Shown: one piece after another, positions 29,342 to 38,282 of the stretch | How positions within the stretch are numbered: the stretch's first letter is position 1 | Layout: each line of letters starts with the position of its first letter | Source: Cytophagaceae bacterium | Lineage (GTDB): Bacteria > Bacteroidota > Bacteroidia > Flavobacteriales > Flavobacteriaceae | Direction of reading: 5' to 3' | Length of the DNA: 64,000 bases | NCBI GenBank assembly: GCA_002710685.1 | Contig: PALD01000049.1 | Location: 1 to 64,000 of the forward strand | Notes under the pieces: model-generated | What the model was told of the DNA's origin: nothing | The model's input: only the letters and a program-made list of their open reading frames with translations | The model's database searches: none | Made by a program: the position numbers and the translations under genes

Positions 29342-30415
29342 ATGACCGTTTTTTTAGTACTTATCGTAATTATTCTTTTTGCTGTTGCAATCTTGCAAAT
29401 GAGCAAGATATATAAGTTGTCTAAGGGCAGTGCGACAGTTGAGGATGGTGAAGTTGCCACCGGAAAGGATAACCGCATCAATGCAAAATTGTTCTTGATG
29501 TTCATGGTCTTCCTATATTTCTTAATGATATACTGTTTTTGGCATTATTCTAAGTTTTACCTGCCGGAAGCTTCTTCCGCTCACGGCGGAAAATATGACA
29601 CCCTGATGTTTGTGTCCATAGGCCTTATCATGGTGGTACAGGTGATCACACAGTTCCTGTTGCACTATTTTGCCTATAAGTATAAAGGTGAAAAAGGGAA
29701 GAAAGCACTTTTTTATGCTGATAATGACAAACTGGAATTTATCTGGACAATCATCCCAGTAATAGTTCTTGCAGGCCTTATCATCTATGGACTATTTACA
29801 TGGTCAGACATCATGAATTTTGATGAAAATGAAGATGCCATGGTAGTTGAGCTCTATGCACAACGCTTCAACTGGAGGGCGCGTTATTCTGGTGATGATA
29901 ATATCCTGGGCAACGCTAACGTGCGTTTTGTAGACGGGCCTAATGTGGTGGGTATTGATGCATCAGATGATGATGGGCAGGATGATATCGTCACCCAGGA
30001 GCTACATTTACCGGTAGGTAGGCAAGTTATCTTTAAGCTTAGGTCACAAGATGTGCTTCACTCTGCATATATGCCACACTTCAGGGCGCAGATGAATGTT
30101 GTGCCGGGCATGATAACTCAATTCTCCTTTACTCCCACCGTTACCACCGAAGAAATAAGGGAAACGGATTATATGCAGGAGAAAATGAGGAGGATACAGA
30201 AGATAAGAAAAGAGAAGAGCAAGGAACTCGTGGCCGCAGGTGATGTTGCACTTGATGATTATGATGAATTTGACTATTATCTATTGTGTAACAAGATTTG
30301 TGGTGCCAGCCACTACAACATGCAGATGAAGATTGTAGTAGAGACTGAAGAAGAGTTTAATGAATGGCTGGCTACCCAGCAGACTTTCGGCGACAGCATG
30401 AAAGCTGAGCAATAA
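29342..30415 (+). CDS. coxB: Cytochrome c oxidase subunit II
   Basis: The protein has 357 residues and three hydrophobic stretches: 1-20, about 53-72, and about 135-160. It then folds as the periplasmic cupredoxin that accepts electrons from cytochrome c through the binuclear CuA centre. The CuA ligands are present: the histidine in LHSAYMPHF (about 240), and Cys, Cys, His and Met in LCNKICGASHYNM (about 318-330). A charged insertion of about 40 residues (EKMRRIQKIRKEKSKELVAAGD) separates the two motifs. No cytochrome c domain is attached at the C-terminus. It lies between actF and coxA. Confidence 0.95.
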   Translation: MTVFLVLIVIILFAVAILQMSKIYKLSKGSATVEDGEVATGKDNRINAKLFLMFMVFLYFLMIYCFWHYSKFYLPEASSAHGGKYDTLMFVSIGLIMVVQVITQFLLHYFAYKYKGEKGKKALFYADNDKLEFIWTIIPVIVLAGLIIYGLFTWSDIMNFDENEDAMVVELYAQRFNWRARYSGDDNILGNANVRFVDGPNVVGIDASDDDGQDDIVTQELHLPVGRQVIFKLRSQDVLHSAYMPHFRAQMNVVPGMITQFSFTPTVTTEEIRETDYMQEKMRRIQKIRKEKSKELVAAGDVALDDYDEFDYYLLCNKICGASHYNMQMKIVVETEEEFNEWLATQQTFGDSMKAEQ

Positions 30416-30445
30416 AAAATTGAAAATAAAGAATTAAAGCAGATT

Positions 30446-32275
30446 ATGGCAGCACACGCACCAGCTATCGATCACGCACATGATGATCACGGAGATCACC
30501 ATCATCATAAGCAGACGTTTATAACCACCTACATTTTTAGTACAGATCATAAAATGATCTCAAAACAGTATTTGATTACTGGTTTGATCATGGGTATTAT
30601 AGGTATTGCAATGTCCTTGCTATTCAGGATGCAACTGGCATGGCCAGATCATAAGTTCACTATATTTGAAGTTCTTCTTGGTAAATGGGGAGAGAACGGG
30701 GTGATGGACCCCAGTATCTATCTAGCTCTTGTTACCATACATGGTACCATAATGGTGTTCTTTGTACTTACCGCGGGATTGAGTGGTACGTTCAGTAACC
30801 TGCTTATTCCGTTGCAAATAGGTGCCCGTGATATGGCATCGGGATTTTTGAACATGGTTTCTTACTGGTTGTTCTTTATCTCTTCTGTTGTGATGGTATG
30901 CTCATTATTTGTAGAATCTGGGCCTGCTGCAGCGGGATGGACAATTTATCCTCCGTTAAGTGCTTTGCCTAATTCCATCTCAGCTTCTGGTATGGGTATG
31001 ACGTTATGGTTGGTTTCACTGGCCATATTCATCGCCTCATCGTTATTGGGTTCGCTTAACTATATAGTGACGGTTATTAATTTGAGGACCGTGGGTATGT
31101 CAATGACACGTTTGCCATTGACCATCTGGGCCTTCTTTGTAACTGCTATCATCGGGGTGGTTTCTTTTCCTGTACTTCTTTCAGCTGCTTTGTTGCTTAT
31201 CATGGATAGAAGTTTTGGCACGTCATTTTTCTTATCAGATATTTATATAGGTGGAGAGGTGCTTCCACATAGTGGGGGGTCTCCCGTATTGTTTGAGCAC
31301 TTGTTCTGGTTCTTGGGCCACCCAGAAGTGTACATCGTGCTTCTACCCGCGCTGGGTATAACGTCAGAAGTTATTGCGACAAATTCGCGTAAGCCCATTT
31401 TTGGTTACCGGGCGATGGTGGCATCTATACTTGCAATTGCATTTTTATCTACAATTGTATGGGGTCACCACATGTTTGTGTCTGGTATGAATCCTTTCTT
31501 GGGGTCTGTATTTACATTTACAACATTATTGATTGCGATACCATCAGCGGTAAAGGCATTCAACTATATTACAACATTATGGAAGGGTAACCTCCAGCTC
31601 AATCCTGGTATGTTATTTTCAATAGGCCTTGTATCTACATTCATCACGGGTGGTCTTACCGGGATTATCCTAGGGGACAGCACCCTTGATATCAATGTAC
31701 ATGATACATATTTTGTTGTGGCACACTTCCACCTGGTTATGGGTATCTCAGCACTTTATGGACTGTTTGCCGGTGTGTATCACTGGTTCCCAAAAATGTT
31801 CCAGGGCAGGATGATGAACAAGAATCTTGGTTATGTACACTTCTGGGTAACGGCAATAGGTGCTTATGCGGTATTCTTCCCCATGCACTTTATAGGTATG
31901 GCGGGTCTGCCACGTAGGTATTACACTAATACGGCTTTCCCATATTTTGATGACCTGGCTGATGTGAACATGATGATTACCGTGGCTGCCCTTATAACCG
32001 GTGCCGTTCAATTGGTTTTCCTTTACAACTTTGTTCATTCTATCTTCTACGGAAAGAAAGGGCCTAAAAACCCATGGAAATCCAACACACTCGAGTGGAC
32101 CACAGAGCACAAACATATTCACGGTAACTGGGAAGGTGCAATACCTCACGTGTACCGCTGGGCTTATGACTATAGCAAGCTCAATGAAGATGAGACTGAC
32201 TATGTGATTCCTGGTCAGGATTTCATTCCTCAAAACGTTCCGCTACAGGATAATGAGGAAGAGCTCAATCACTAA
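30446..32275 (+). CDS. coxA: Cytochrome c oxidase subunit I
   Basis: The protein has 609 residues and about 12 membrane helices, and is the catalytic heme-copper subunit. Visible signatures are the CuB site (FLGHPEVYIV, then VWGHHMFVSGM), the heme ligands in VHDTYFVVAHFHLVMG, and the early LTAGLSGTFSN region. The His-Glu-Val-Tyr arrangement supports the cross-linked Tyr of A-type oxidases. The N-terminus is unusually rich in His (HAHDDHGDHHHH, about 10-22) before the first helix. It is the last gene of the act-cox operon and is followed by a terminator. Subunits III and IV and the assembly factors are 22 kb downstream. Confidence 0.96.
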   Translation: MAAHAPAIDHAHDDHGDHHHHKQTFITTYIFSTDHKMISKQYLITGLIMGIIGIAMSLLFRMQLAWPDHKFTIFEVLLGKWGENGVMDPSIYLALVTIHGTIMVFFVLTAGLSGTFSNLLIPLQIGARDMASGFLNMVSYWLFFISSVVMVCSLFVESGPAAAGWTIYPPLSALPNSISASGMGMTLWLVSLAIFIASSLLGSLNYIVTVINLRTVGMSMTRLPLTIWAFFVTAIIGVVSFPVLLSAALLLIMDRSFGTSFFLSDIYIGGEVLPHSGGSPVLFEHLFWFLGHPEVYIVLLPALGITSEVIATNSRKPIFGYRAMVASILAIAFLSTIVWGHHMFVSGMNPFLGSVFTFTTLLIAIPSAVKAFNYITTLWKGNLQLNPGMLFSIGLVSTFITGGLTGIILGDSTLDINVHDTYFVVAHFHLVMGISALYGLFAGVYHWFPKMFQGRMMNKNLGYVHFWVTAIGAYAVFFPMHFIGMAGLPRRYYTNTAFPYFDDLADVNMMITVAALITGAVQLVFLYNFVHSIFYGKKGPKNPWKSNTLEWTTEHKHIHGNWEGAIPHVYRWAYDYSKLNEDETDYVIPGQDFIPQNVPLQDNEEELNH

Positions 32276-32293
32276 GCAATACGATATAAAATG

Positions 32294-32326
32294 AAAAAGC
32301 CCCCATCATCTTGGGGGCTTTTTTTT
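32294..32326. terminator. Intrinsic terminator after coxA
   Basis: AAGCCCCCA (32297-32305) pairs with TGGGGGCTT (32312-32320) around a 6-base loop. Eight T follow on plus, and A5 precedes on the left, so it can also serve the convergent response-regulator gene. Confidence 0.93.
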
Positions 32327-32340
32327 GGCTTTAAGCCAAA
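32324..32340. repeat. Short palindrome family, copy 2
   Basis: TTTGGCTTTAAGCCAAA has the same layout and loop as copy 1, but the C-G pair has become G-C on both arms. It overlaps the T-run of the coxA terminator and stops 2 bases before the stop codon of the minus-strand regulator. Confidence 0.85.
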
Positions 32341-32342
32341 TA

Positions 32343-32759
32343 TTAAAAATTTTCAGGAAAGTGTTCTTGCATCAATTGCATGAGGTACTCAGCAGTCAAT
32401 GGTTTGTTGTGAAAATGGTTTATCCTCCTGTCACTTGTTGCCCTTGACCTGTCGTCATCGTTCTGCGAGGTGGTGAGCATGGTGACCACGATGCCACACA
32501 ACTGGTCATTGTCAAGGTTTGCATATGCCTCTAGAAACTCCCAGCCGTTCATGCCCGGCATGTTGATGTCGAGAAACAAGAGTTCTGGCGCGGGATATTT
32601 TTCGCCATCCAGGGTCTTGAGGTATTCCAGGGCTTCCTCGGCAGATAATTTTATGACTATATTTTCAGCCACATTACATTTTTTAATGATGCGGGCATGG
32701 TAAAAATTGTCTGACTCAGAGTCATCTACCAGTAATATCTTATTGAGTTTTTTCTTCAT
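32343..32759 (-). CDS. Single-domain response regulator (CheY-like)
   Basis: The protein has 138 residues and consists of a receiver domain only. The acidic pair is in LLVDDSES (residues 11-13), the phosphoacceptor aspartate in LLFLDINMPGMNG, the conserved threonine in TMLTTS, and the lysine in HNKPLTA. It has no output domain, so it acts by protein contact or in a phosphorelay. The start overlaps the 3' end of the histidine kinase gene by 20 bp, so the two are co-translated and it is probably that kinase's target. It resembles the small regulators paired with phytochrome-like kinases, but the input here is different. Confidence 0.92.
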   Translation of the reverse strand: MKKKLNKILLVDDSESDNFYHARIIKKCNVAENIVIKLSAEEALEYLKTLDGEKYPAPELLFLDINMPGMNGWEFLEAYANLDNDQLCGIVVTMLTTSQNDDDRSRATSDRRINHFHNKPLTAEYLMQLMQEHFPENF

Positions 32760-34182
32760 GATCTGTGCTTTTTGGAAAATGCATTATAAATGTGGAGCCT
32801 TTTCCTTTTGTTGATTCCACGTAGATTTCACCGTGATGAAGATCCATTATTTTTTTGCAAAATGCAAGGCCTATTCCCTGGCCAGGATAGACCGAATCAC
32901 TGTGCAGCCTGTTGAACATATTAAAAATCTTGTCATGAAATGCCTCATCGATCCCTATCCCGTTGTCGCTTATCTTTATGATGATATCGTCTTCACCATC
33001 CTCAGCGGTTATGTTGATATGAGGCGTGACATCGTTGTCAACAAACTTGATTGCATTTGCAATAATGTTGCTCAAAAGCCTTTTTATTTCAAAAAAATAC
33101 CCCTTGAAGGTAGGGAGGTCTCCCGTGGTAAGCACCACTTTTCTTTCCTGGATGCGAACGTCAAAATCTTCTCGTATTTCATTGATGACAACGTTGAGGT
33201 CAACATCGGTCAACTCTCCAGACCGGCCTATACGGCTATATTGCAACAAGCCATTGATCAAGTTGCGCATCCTGATGACGGCACCGTCAATAAACCTGAA
33301 AAATTGTGGGGCATCCCCTGTACTTAATTCTTCTTCATAATCTTCCTTAAAGAGCGTGATGTAGTTTTCTACCGTTCTAAAGGGTTCTTGCAGGTCATGT
33401 GAAGCGATGTAGGCAAAATGATCCAGTTCCCTGTTTTTGTTTACCAGTTGCTTGATGAGGTTATCATTGATGCGTTCCTGTTTTTTTCTCAGGTTTATTT
33501 CCTTGTTCTTTTCTATAACAAGGCCCTTTAGCCTGTCATTTGCATCTTCAAGTTTGGTTAAAAAGGGTTTTAGCTTTCGCCGAAAGGTAAACAACAATAA
33601 AAGCGTGAGCACTATGGAAAATGCCAACAGGAAGAGCAGGGCATAATAGTAATATTCATAGGTGTCTTCATTGTCCCGCATTGCTTTGCGCTCTGCATTG
33701 ACCATCCTGTTGATTACCACCTCGATCTTGTTCATGAGGCCCAGGCCCACATCTGTGTTCAGTTGGTTAAATGCTTTTTGTTGCTGGCCGCTATTGTAGA
33801 GATTGATGATTTCGTTCATCTCTTCCAGCTTAAGGCGCGAGAGGGAGTCCAGCTGACGTATGTTTTCTTGCTGGTCAACATCCTCAAGAGTCTTGGTCTT
33901 GACCCTTGCCAGGCGGGTTTTAAAAAAGGTAACCCCGTTTTTATAGGGTACTAGATAAGCACTGTCGCCGCTTATCAAATACCCACGTTGACCGCGTTCA
34001 GTATCTTTTAATATTGAGAAAACCTCGATGATGTCACTTTCTACTTCAAGGGTATGTGCAAGGTTTGATTTTGAATCGTTGGCTATAATGATGAATACCA
34101 CCCCCAGTAAGGTGATTACAGAGAGCACGCTAAATATCTTGATTACCTGGTTGAGGATGGGGCCACCTACGCGTTGAGCCAT
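32740..34182 (-). CDS. CHASE3-domain sensor histidine kinase
   Basis: The protein has 480 residues. A membrane helix (about 12-32) is followed by an extracytoplasmic CHASE3-type four-helix domain (about 35-170, including DTERGQRGYLISGDSAYL), a second helix (about 178-198), and a coiled coil (about 205-258). The HisKA box reads FAYIASHDLQEPFR (phosphoacceptor His near 266), and a HATPase domain has N, G1 and G2 boxes (NAIKFV, DNGIGID, GQGIGLAFCKK). CHASE3 is a common sensor domain with unknown ligand. The start codon shares one base with the stop of the upstream regulator (TAATG), and its 3' end overlaps the second regulator. Confidence 0.93.
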   Translation of the reverse strand: MAQRVGGPILNQVIKIFSVLSVITLLGVVFIIIANDSKSNLAHTLEVESDIIEVFSILKDTERGQRGYLISGDSAYLVPYKNGVTFFKTRLARVKTKTLEDVDQQENIRQLDSLSRLKLEEMNEIINLYNSGQQQKAFNQLNTDVGLGLMNKIEVVINRMVNAERKAMRDNEDTYEYYYYALLFLLAFSIVLTLLLLFTFRRKLKPFLTKLEDANDRLKGLVIEKNKEINLRKKQERINDNLIKQLVNKNRELDHFAYIASHDLQEPFRTVENYITLFKEDYEEELSTGDAPQFFRFIDGAVIRMRNLINGLLQYSRIGRSGELTDVDLNVVINEIREDFDVRIQERKVVLTTGDLPTFKGYFFEIKRLLSNIIANAIKFVDNDVTPHINITAEDGEDDIIIKISDNGIGIDEAFHDKIFNMFNRLHSDSVYPGQGIGLAFCKKIMDLHHGEIYVESTKGKGSTFIMHFPKSTDHEEKTQ

Positions 34183-34736
34183 TATTCGTCAATATTGAGC
34201 AATCCGCTAAAGTTTTTCTTCAGCTCTTGCAAAAGTGATAGTTCTTTTGAAGATTCTTTAAGGTCATATTGCCGTAAAAAGGAGGCCATCTCCTTGAGCG
34301 AAGCTTCCCTTTTCCTGTTCCTTTCCAGTTTTTCAAAAGTATCTTTCTTTTCGGTCAATATACGCTGGCATAGCGGGATGAGCTTTTCGGGCAGGTCCTG
34401 GAAGTTTTCTTTGCTAAAAAATGCGACCGCGCCCTGCATGAGCAGCCTGGCCACTTTTTCTTCGCTTCCCAGCTTCCCAGATATTATGATAATGGGTATT
34501 TCCCTATCGATGCTTTTTACTATTTCAATAACATCCTCAGCGGTAAAGCCCGTGAGGTTGTAATCACTTATGATAAAATCTGGTATAAAGGTCTTAAGTG
34601 CGTTTTGAAGAGATAATATCGAGTCAGAAAAACGCACTTCTGGGTTTTGGGAAACCTTCTTTAGCATACGCTGAAAAAGAAAGGTGTCTGAAACAAGGTC
34701 TTCTACAACCAGAAAATTCAAGGACTGTTCAATCAT
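34182..34736 (-). CDS. Response regulator receiver protein with C-terminal helical tail
   Basis: The protein has 184 residues from the ATG at 34736 (MIEQSLNFLVVED); a TTG three codons upstream is a less likely start. The receiver domain (about 7-130) has acidic residues in VVEDLVSD, the phosphoacceptor in FIISDYNL, and the lysine in FFSKENF. A charged helical tail follows (about 130-184) without a DNA-binding motif. It is first of a three-gene regulator-kinase-regulator operon. Two receivers with one kinase suggest a branched or feedback phosphorelay; which one is primary cannot be told. Confidence 0.88.
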   Translation of the reverse strand: MIEQSLNFLVVEDLVSDTFLFQRMLKKVSQNPEVRFSDSILSLQNALKTFIPDFIISDYNLTGFTAEDVIEIVKSIDREIPIIIISGKLGSEEKVARLLMQGAVAFFSKENFQDLPEKLIPLCQRILTEKKDTFEKLERNRKREASLKEMASFLRQYDLKESSKELSLLQELKKNFSGLLNIDE

Positions 34737-34861
34737 GGGGTTCAATTAATTGCATCAAGTATGAAAATGTGGTTTTAAATTTAAACGATTTAAGGTTAGC
34801 ACCCTAAAATTTTTAAACAGTGTTAACCCTGTACATCCTAAAACATATCATAACCACTTTG

Positions 34862-34869
34862 TATATTTG
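34862..34869 (+). promoter_or_regulatory. Promoter -7 element of ruvB, very close to the start codon
   Basis: TATATTTG fits TAnnTTTG and ends only 4 bases before the ruvB ATG at 34874. A transcription start 4-5 bases downstream of the element would fall on or beside the ATG, so the mRNA may be leaderless. No clear -33 TTTG is seen. Confidence 0.5.
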
Positions 34870-34873
34870 GTAA

Positions 34874-35896
34874 ATGAACGATAACCTTGACCCCACGGGA
34901 GAAAACTTTACCCCAGAAGAGTTTGATGTAGAAAGAGCGCTGCGGCCCTTGTCTTTTGATGATTTTACCGGTCAGGCCCAGGTGCTTGAAAACCTCAAGA
35001 TCTTTGTTGAGGCAGCAAACCAGCGGGGCGAGGCGCTTGACCATACACTCTTTCACGGTCCTCCGGGACTGGGCAAGACCACCCTGGCCAACATACTTGC
35101 AAATGAACTGGGCGTGGGCATCAAGGTGACCTCTGGGCCCGTGCTTGACAAGCCTGGTGACCTTGCGGGCCTGCTCACGAACCTTGAGGAAAGAGATGTG
35201 CTCTTTATTGACGAGATACACAGGTTGAGCCCCGTGGTTGAAGAATACCTCTATTCTGCGATGGAAGATTACAAGATAGACATCATGATAGAGTCTGGCC
35301 CCAATGCCAGAACGGTACAAATAAACCTGAGCCCATTTACCCTGGTGGGCGCCACAACCAGAAGTGGGCTTTTGACCGCTCCCATGCGTGCCAGGTTTGG
35401 CATAGCATCCCGGCTGGAATATTATAACACTGAACTCCTGACCACCATCGTGGAGCGCAGTTCAGAAATACTCAGGGTCCCCATCATGCTCGATGCGGCC
35501 ATAGAGATAGCCGGAAGGAGCCGTGGCACCCCGCGTATTGCAAATGCATTGTTGAGGAGGGTAAGGGATTTTGCTCAGATCAAGGGCAACGGCAAGATAG
35601 ATATCGAGATTGCCAGGTTTGGCCTCAAGGCACTCAATGTAGATGCTCATGGCCTGGATGAAATGGACAATAAGATCCTGGCTACCATAATAGATAAATT
35701 TAAGGGCGGCCCCGTGGGGATCACCACTTTGGCGACAGCCGTATCAGAAAGTGCAGAAACCATTGAAGAAGTCTATGAGCCATTCTTGATCCAGCAGGGG
35801 TTCATCCTGCGCACGCCGCGCGGGCGAGAGGTCACAGAGGCGGCCTACAAGCACCTTGGCAAGGTCAAGGGGGGTGTTCAAGGAGGACTGTTCTAA
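34874..35896 (+). CDS. ruvB: Holliday junction branch migration ATPase RuvB
   Basis: RuvB is the hexameric AAA+ motor that drives branch migration with RuvA. The protein has 340 residues with Walker A (GPPGLGKTT, about 60-68), Walker B ([10 protein letters not shown], about 110-119), sensor 1 (LVGATTRSG), the arginine finger region (TAPMRARFG), and a C-terminal winged helix (about 265-335) with the motif [21 protein letters not shown]. The length is typical. It is 12 bp upstream of the cytochrome P450 gene; its partner ruvA lies about 5 kb downstream on the same strand. Confidence 0.97.
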   Translation: MNDNLDPTGENFTPEEFDVERALRPLSFDDFTGQAQVLENLKIFVEAANQRGEALDHTLFHGPPGLGKTTLANILANELGVGIKVTSGPVLDKPGDLAGLLTNLEERDVLFIDEIHRLSPVVEEYLYSAMEDYKIDIMIESGPNARTVQINLSPFTLVGATTRSGLLTAPMRARFGIASRLEYYNTELLTTIVERSSEILRVPIMLDAAIEIAGRSRGTPRIANALLRRVRDFAQIKGNGKIDIEIARFGLKALNVDAHGLDEMDNKILATIIDKFKGGPVGITTLATAVSESAETIEEVYEPFLIQQGFILRTPRGREVTEAAYKHLGKVKGGVQGGLF

Positions 35897-35908
35897 AAAA
35901 TTCTTATC

Positions 35909-37240
35909 ATGAAAAAGAAACAAGTGGCCAAGGTTCCCTTCTGGAGGTTTTTGATTCATGCCAGCGATATACTTAAAAACCCATTGCCGTTCCATCACGC
36001 AAATTTTGCCCGGCACGGCAATAATTTCAGGTTGCAGATAGGTCCAGGAAAATCTGTTGTGTTTTCACGTGATGCCGCTTTTGCGAAATATTGCCTGCAA
36101 AAAAACCAAAGGAACTATACCAAGTCTCCCATACAGACCAAAGATCTCTTGAAATATGTGGGCCGTGGCCTGCTCACGGCCGAAGGGGAGCACTGGAGCA
36201 AGCAGCGCAAGTTGATCCAGCCTGCATTTCATAAAAAGCATCTTGCAAACCTCATGGACGTTGTAAAGCGTACCGTGGAGGATGAATTGAGCCGTATAAA
36301 ACCCGGTAAAAAAGAAGATATTTTCCCCATTTTCAACGACCTGGCCTTTCAGGCGGTGGTGCGGTCTTTATTTAGCAGCGCGGCTTCACGTGAAGAAATC
36401 AACCGGTTACAGCATATCACTGAGGCAAACCAGATGATGCTTGTCAAGGAGCTGCGGCAGCCCTTCAAGAAATATTATTTTCGCGTAAGCGGAAAAATCA
36501 AACATCACCTAGGCCTTTCTCAAGAAAGTAGGGAAATACTCCTTAAACTGGTCAACTCGAGAAAAAAAAGCGGGAAGCGGGAAGGTGACCTGCTGGATAT
36601 GCTCCTGGATGCGCGCTATGAAGATGGCAGCTCGATAACTGAGCACCAGCTTCTTGACGAGATACTCATACTTTTTGTCGCGGGGCATGAGACCACCTCT
36701 AATGCACTTACGTTTATCTGTGAGCTCCTTGCAAGAAATCCCCGTGTGCAAGAAAAGCTGTATGAGGAGACCGGGCACCTTGATGATATGGATGTGATGA
36801 AATATCTACAGGAATTAAAATATACCAAACAGGTTGTTGAAGAAGGCCTGAGGTTGTATCCCCCTGCTTATTTTATTGACCGGGTCAACCTGGAAGATGA
36901 TAATTTTGAGGGATTTGATTTTAAGGCAGGCACCAATATCTTGTTCTCGCTGTATGAGGTTCACAGGCATCCTGACCACTGGGAAAATCCAGAGGCATTC
37001 ATGCCAGAACGGTTTGAAGACCCTAAAAAGCATACGGCATATTATTTTCCATTTGGTGCGGGCCCGCGCATGTGCATAGGCAATAATTTTGCAATGTATG
37101 AGATGGCTCTTGCCGTGGCGCATATCTCCAGGAACTACATTATTGAAAAAGAAGAAACCCCTATTGAGATCAAACCCATGATCACCCTGAAGCCCAAAAA
37201 TGCCTACCTTAAATTTGTTGCCCGAAAAAAAGATACATGA
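35909..37240 (+). CDS. Cytochrome P450
   Basis: This is a heme-thiolate monooxygenase of 443 residues. It has the I-helix oxygen-binding motif ([10 protein letters not shown], about 254-263), the K-helix ExxR (EEGLRLYPP), the PERF motif (MPERFEDP), and the heme-binding loop [12 protein letters not shown] with its cysteine ligand near 390. There is no signal peptide or membrane anchor, so it is soluble, and no redox partner is fused or adjacent. The substrate cannot be read; fatty acids or terpenoids are typical for related families. It overlaps the queG start by 4 bp (ATGA), so the two are translationally coupled although no functional link is known. Confidence 0.93.
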   Translation: MKKKQVAKVPFWRFLIHASDILKNPLPFHHANFARHGNNFRLQIGPGKSVVFSRDAAFAKYCLQKNQRNYTKSPIQTKDLLKYVGRGLLTAEGEHWSKQRKLIQPAFHKKHLANLMDVVKRTVEDELSRIKPGKKEDIFPIFNDLAFQAVVRSLFSSAASREEINRLQHITEANQMMLVKELRQPFKKYYFRVSGKIKHHLGLSQESREILLKLVNSRKKSGKREGDLLDMLLDARYEDGSSITEHQLLDEILILFVAGHETTSNALTFICELLARNPRVQEKLYEETGHLDDMDVMKYLQELKYTKQVVEEGLRLYPPAYFIDRVNLEDDNFEGFDFKAGTNILFSLYEVHRHPDHWENPEAFMPERFEDPKKHTAYYFPFGAGPRMCIGNNFAMYEMALAVAHISRNYIIEKEETPIEIKPMITLKPKNAYLKFVARKKDT

Positions 37241-38169
37241 ACAGCAAGGATAAATACACGCAGATCATAAAAAATGAGGCTAAACGGCTGGGTTTTATGT
37301 CATGCGGTATTGCCAGGGCTCAGTTTCTGGAAGAAGAGGCGCCCCGACTAGAAAACTGGCTCAATCAGGACATGCACGGTGAGATGGGGTACATGGCAAA
37401 TCACTTTGACAAGCGCCTCGACCCCACGGTCCTTGTTCCCGGCGCCAAGAGTGTGGTTTCCCTCCTTTTGAACTATTATCCAGGAGAAAAGCAAAGACCA
37501 GATACTTATAAAATCTCAAAATATGCCTATGGTAGGGATTATCATATGGTCATCAAAGAGAAGCTCAAGGAGCTCATGCACCATATAAACCTGCAGATAG
37601 GAGAGGTACATGGCCGGGTATTCGTGGATTCTGCCCCTGTGATGGACAAGGCCTGGGCCGCAAAAGCAGGTTTGGGGTGGATAGGCAAGAACAGCAATTT
37701 ACTTACCAGGCAGGTGGGTTCATTTTATTTTATAGCAGAGCTTATCATAGACCTGGAGCTAGCGTATGACACCCCCGTTACAGACCATTGTGGCACTTGC
37801 ACGGCCTGTATAGATGCCTGCCCCACGCAGGCCATCGTGGAGCCCTATAAAGTGGATGGCAGCAAGTGCATAAGCTATTTTACCATCGAGCTCAAGGATG
37901 CGATACCTGACTATGCCCAGGGAAAGATGGATGAGTGGATGTTTGGTTGTGACGTATGCCAGGACGTGTGCCCCTGGAACCGGTTTTCAAGACCACATAG
38001 CGAACCTCTCTTTGAGCCGCACCCAGAATTATTGTCAAATTCCCGGCACGAGTGGGAAGAGCTTACAAAAGAGGTCTTCAATGAAATCTTTAGAAAATCT
38101 GCGGTAAAGAGAACCAAGTATGAAGGCCTGCGGCGCAACATCCAGTTTCTTAAAGACCAGGAGGGTTAG
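37237..38169 (+). CDS. queG: Epoxyqueuosine reductase QueG
   Basis: QueG reduces epoxyqueuosine to queuosine in the wobble position of tRNA, using cobalamin and two [4Fe-4S] clusters. The protein has 310 residues. The catalytic aspartate region ([23 protein letters not shown], about 131-153) and two ferredoxin-like cysteine motifs ([12 protein letters not shown] near 189, and [11 protein letters not shown] near 241) are intact. The C-terminal HEAT-like extension of the 379-residue Escherichia coli protein is absent, as is usual in Bacteroidota. Its ATG overlaps the stop of the P450 gene. Confidence 0.95.
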   Translation: MNSKDKYTQIIKNEAKRLGFMSCGIARAQFLEEEAPRLENWLNQDMHGEMGYMANHFDKRLDPTVLVPGAKSVVSLLLNYYPGEKQRPDTYKISKYAYGRDYHMVIKEKLKELMHHINLQIGEVHGRVFVDSAPVMDKAWAAKAGLGWIGKNSNLLTRQVGSFYFIAELIIDLELAYDTPVTDHCGTCTACIDACPTQAIVEPYKVDGSKCISYFTIELKDAIPDYAQGKMDEWMFGCDVCQDVCPWNRFSRPHSEPLFEPHPELLSNSRHEWEELTKEVFNEIFRKSAVKRTKYEGLRRNIQFLKDQEG

Positions 38170-38174
38170 GTTTA

Positions 38175-38190
38175 TTTGGCTATAGCCAAA
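38175..38190. repeat. Short palindrome family, copy 3
   Basis: TTTGGCTATAGCCAAA is a perfect 16-base palindrome lying 6 bases after the queG stop. The arms match copy 2, with a TATA centre. No T-run follows, so it is not a normal terminator. Confidence 0.8.
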
Positions 38191-38282
38191 GTTTTCTTGA
38201 TACAGTTAATAATTCACCCCCGGTTTTCTTATCTCAGCAGAACTTTTACCTTTACTTTGTATTCTTATCAAAAGCACAACGT

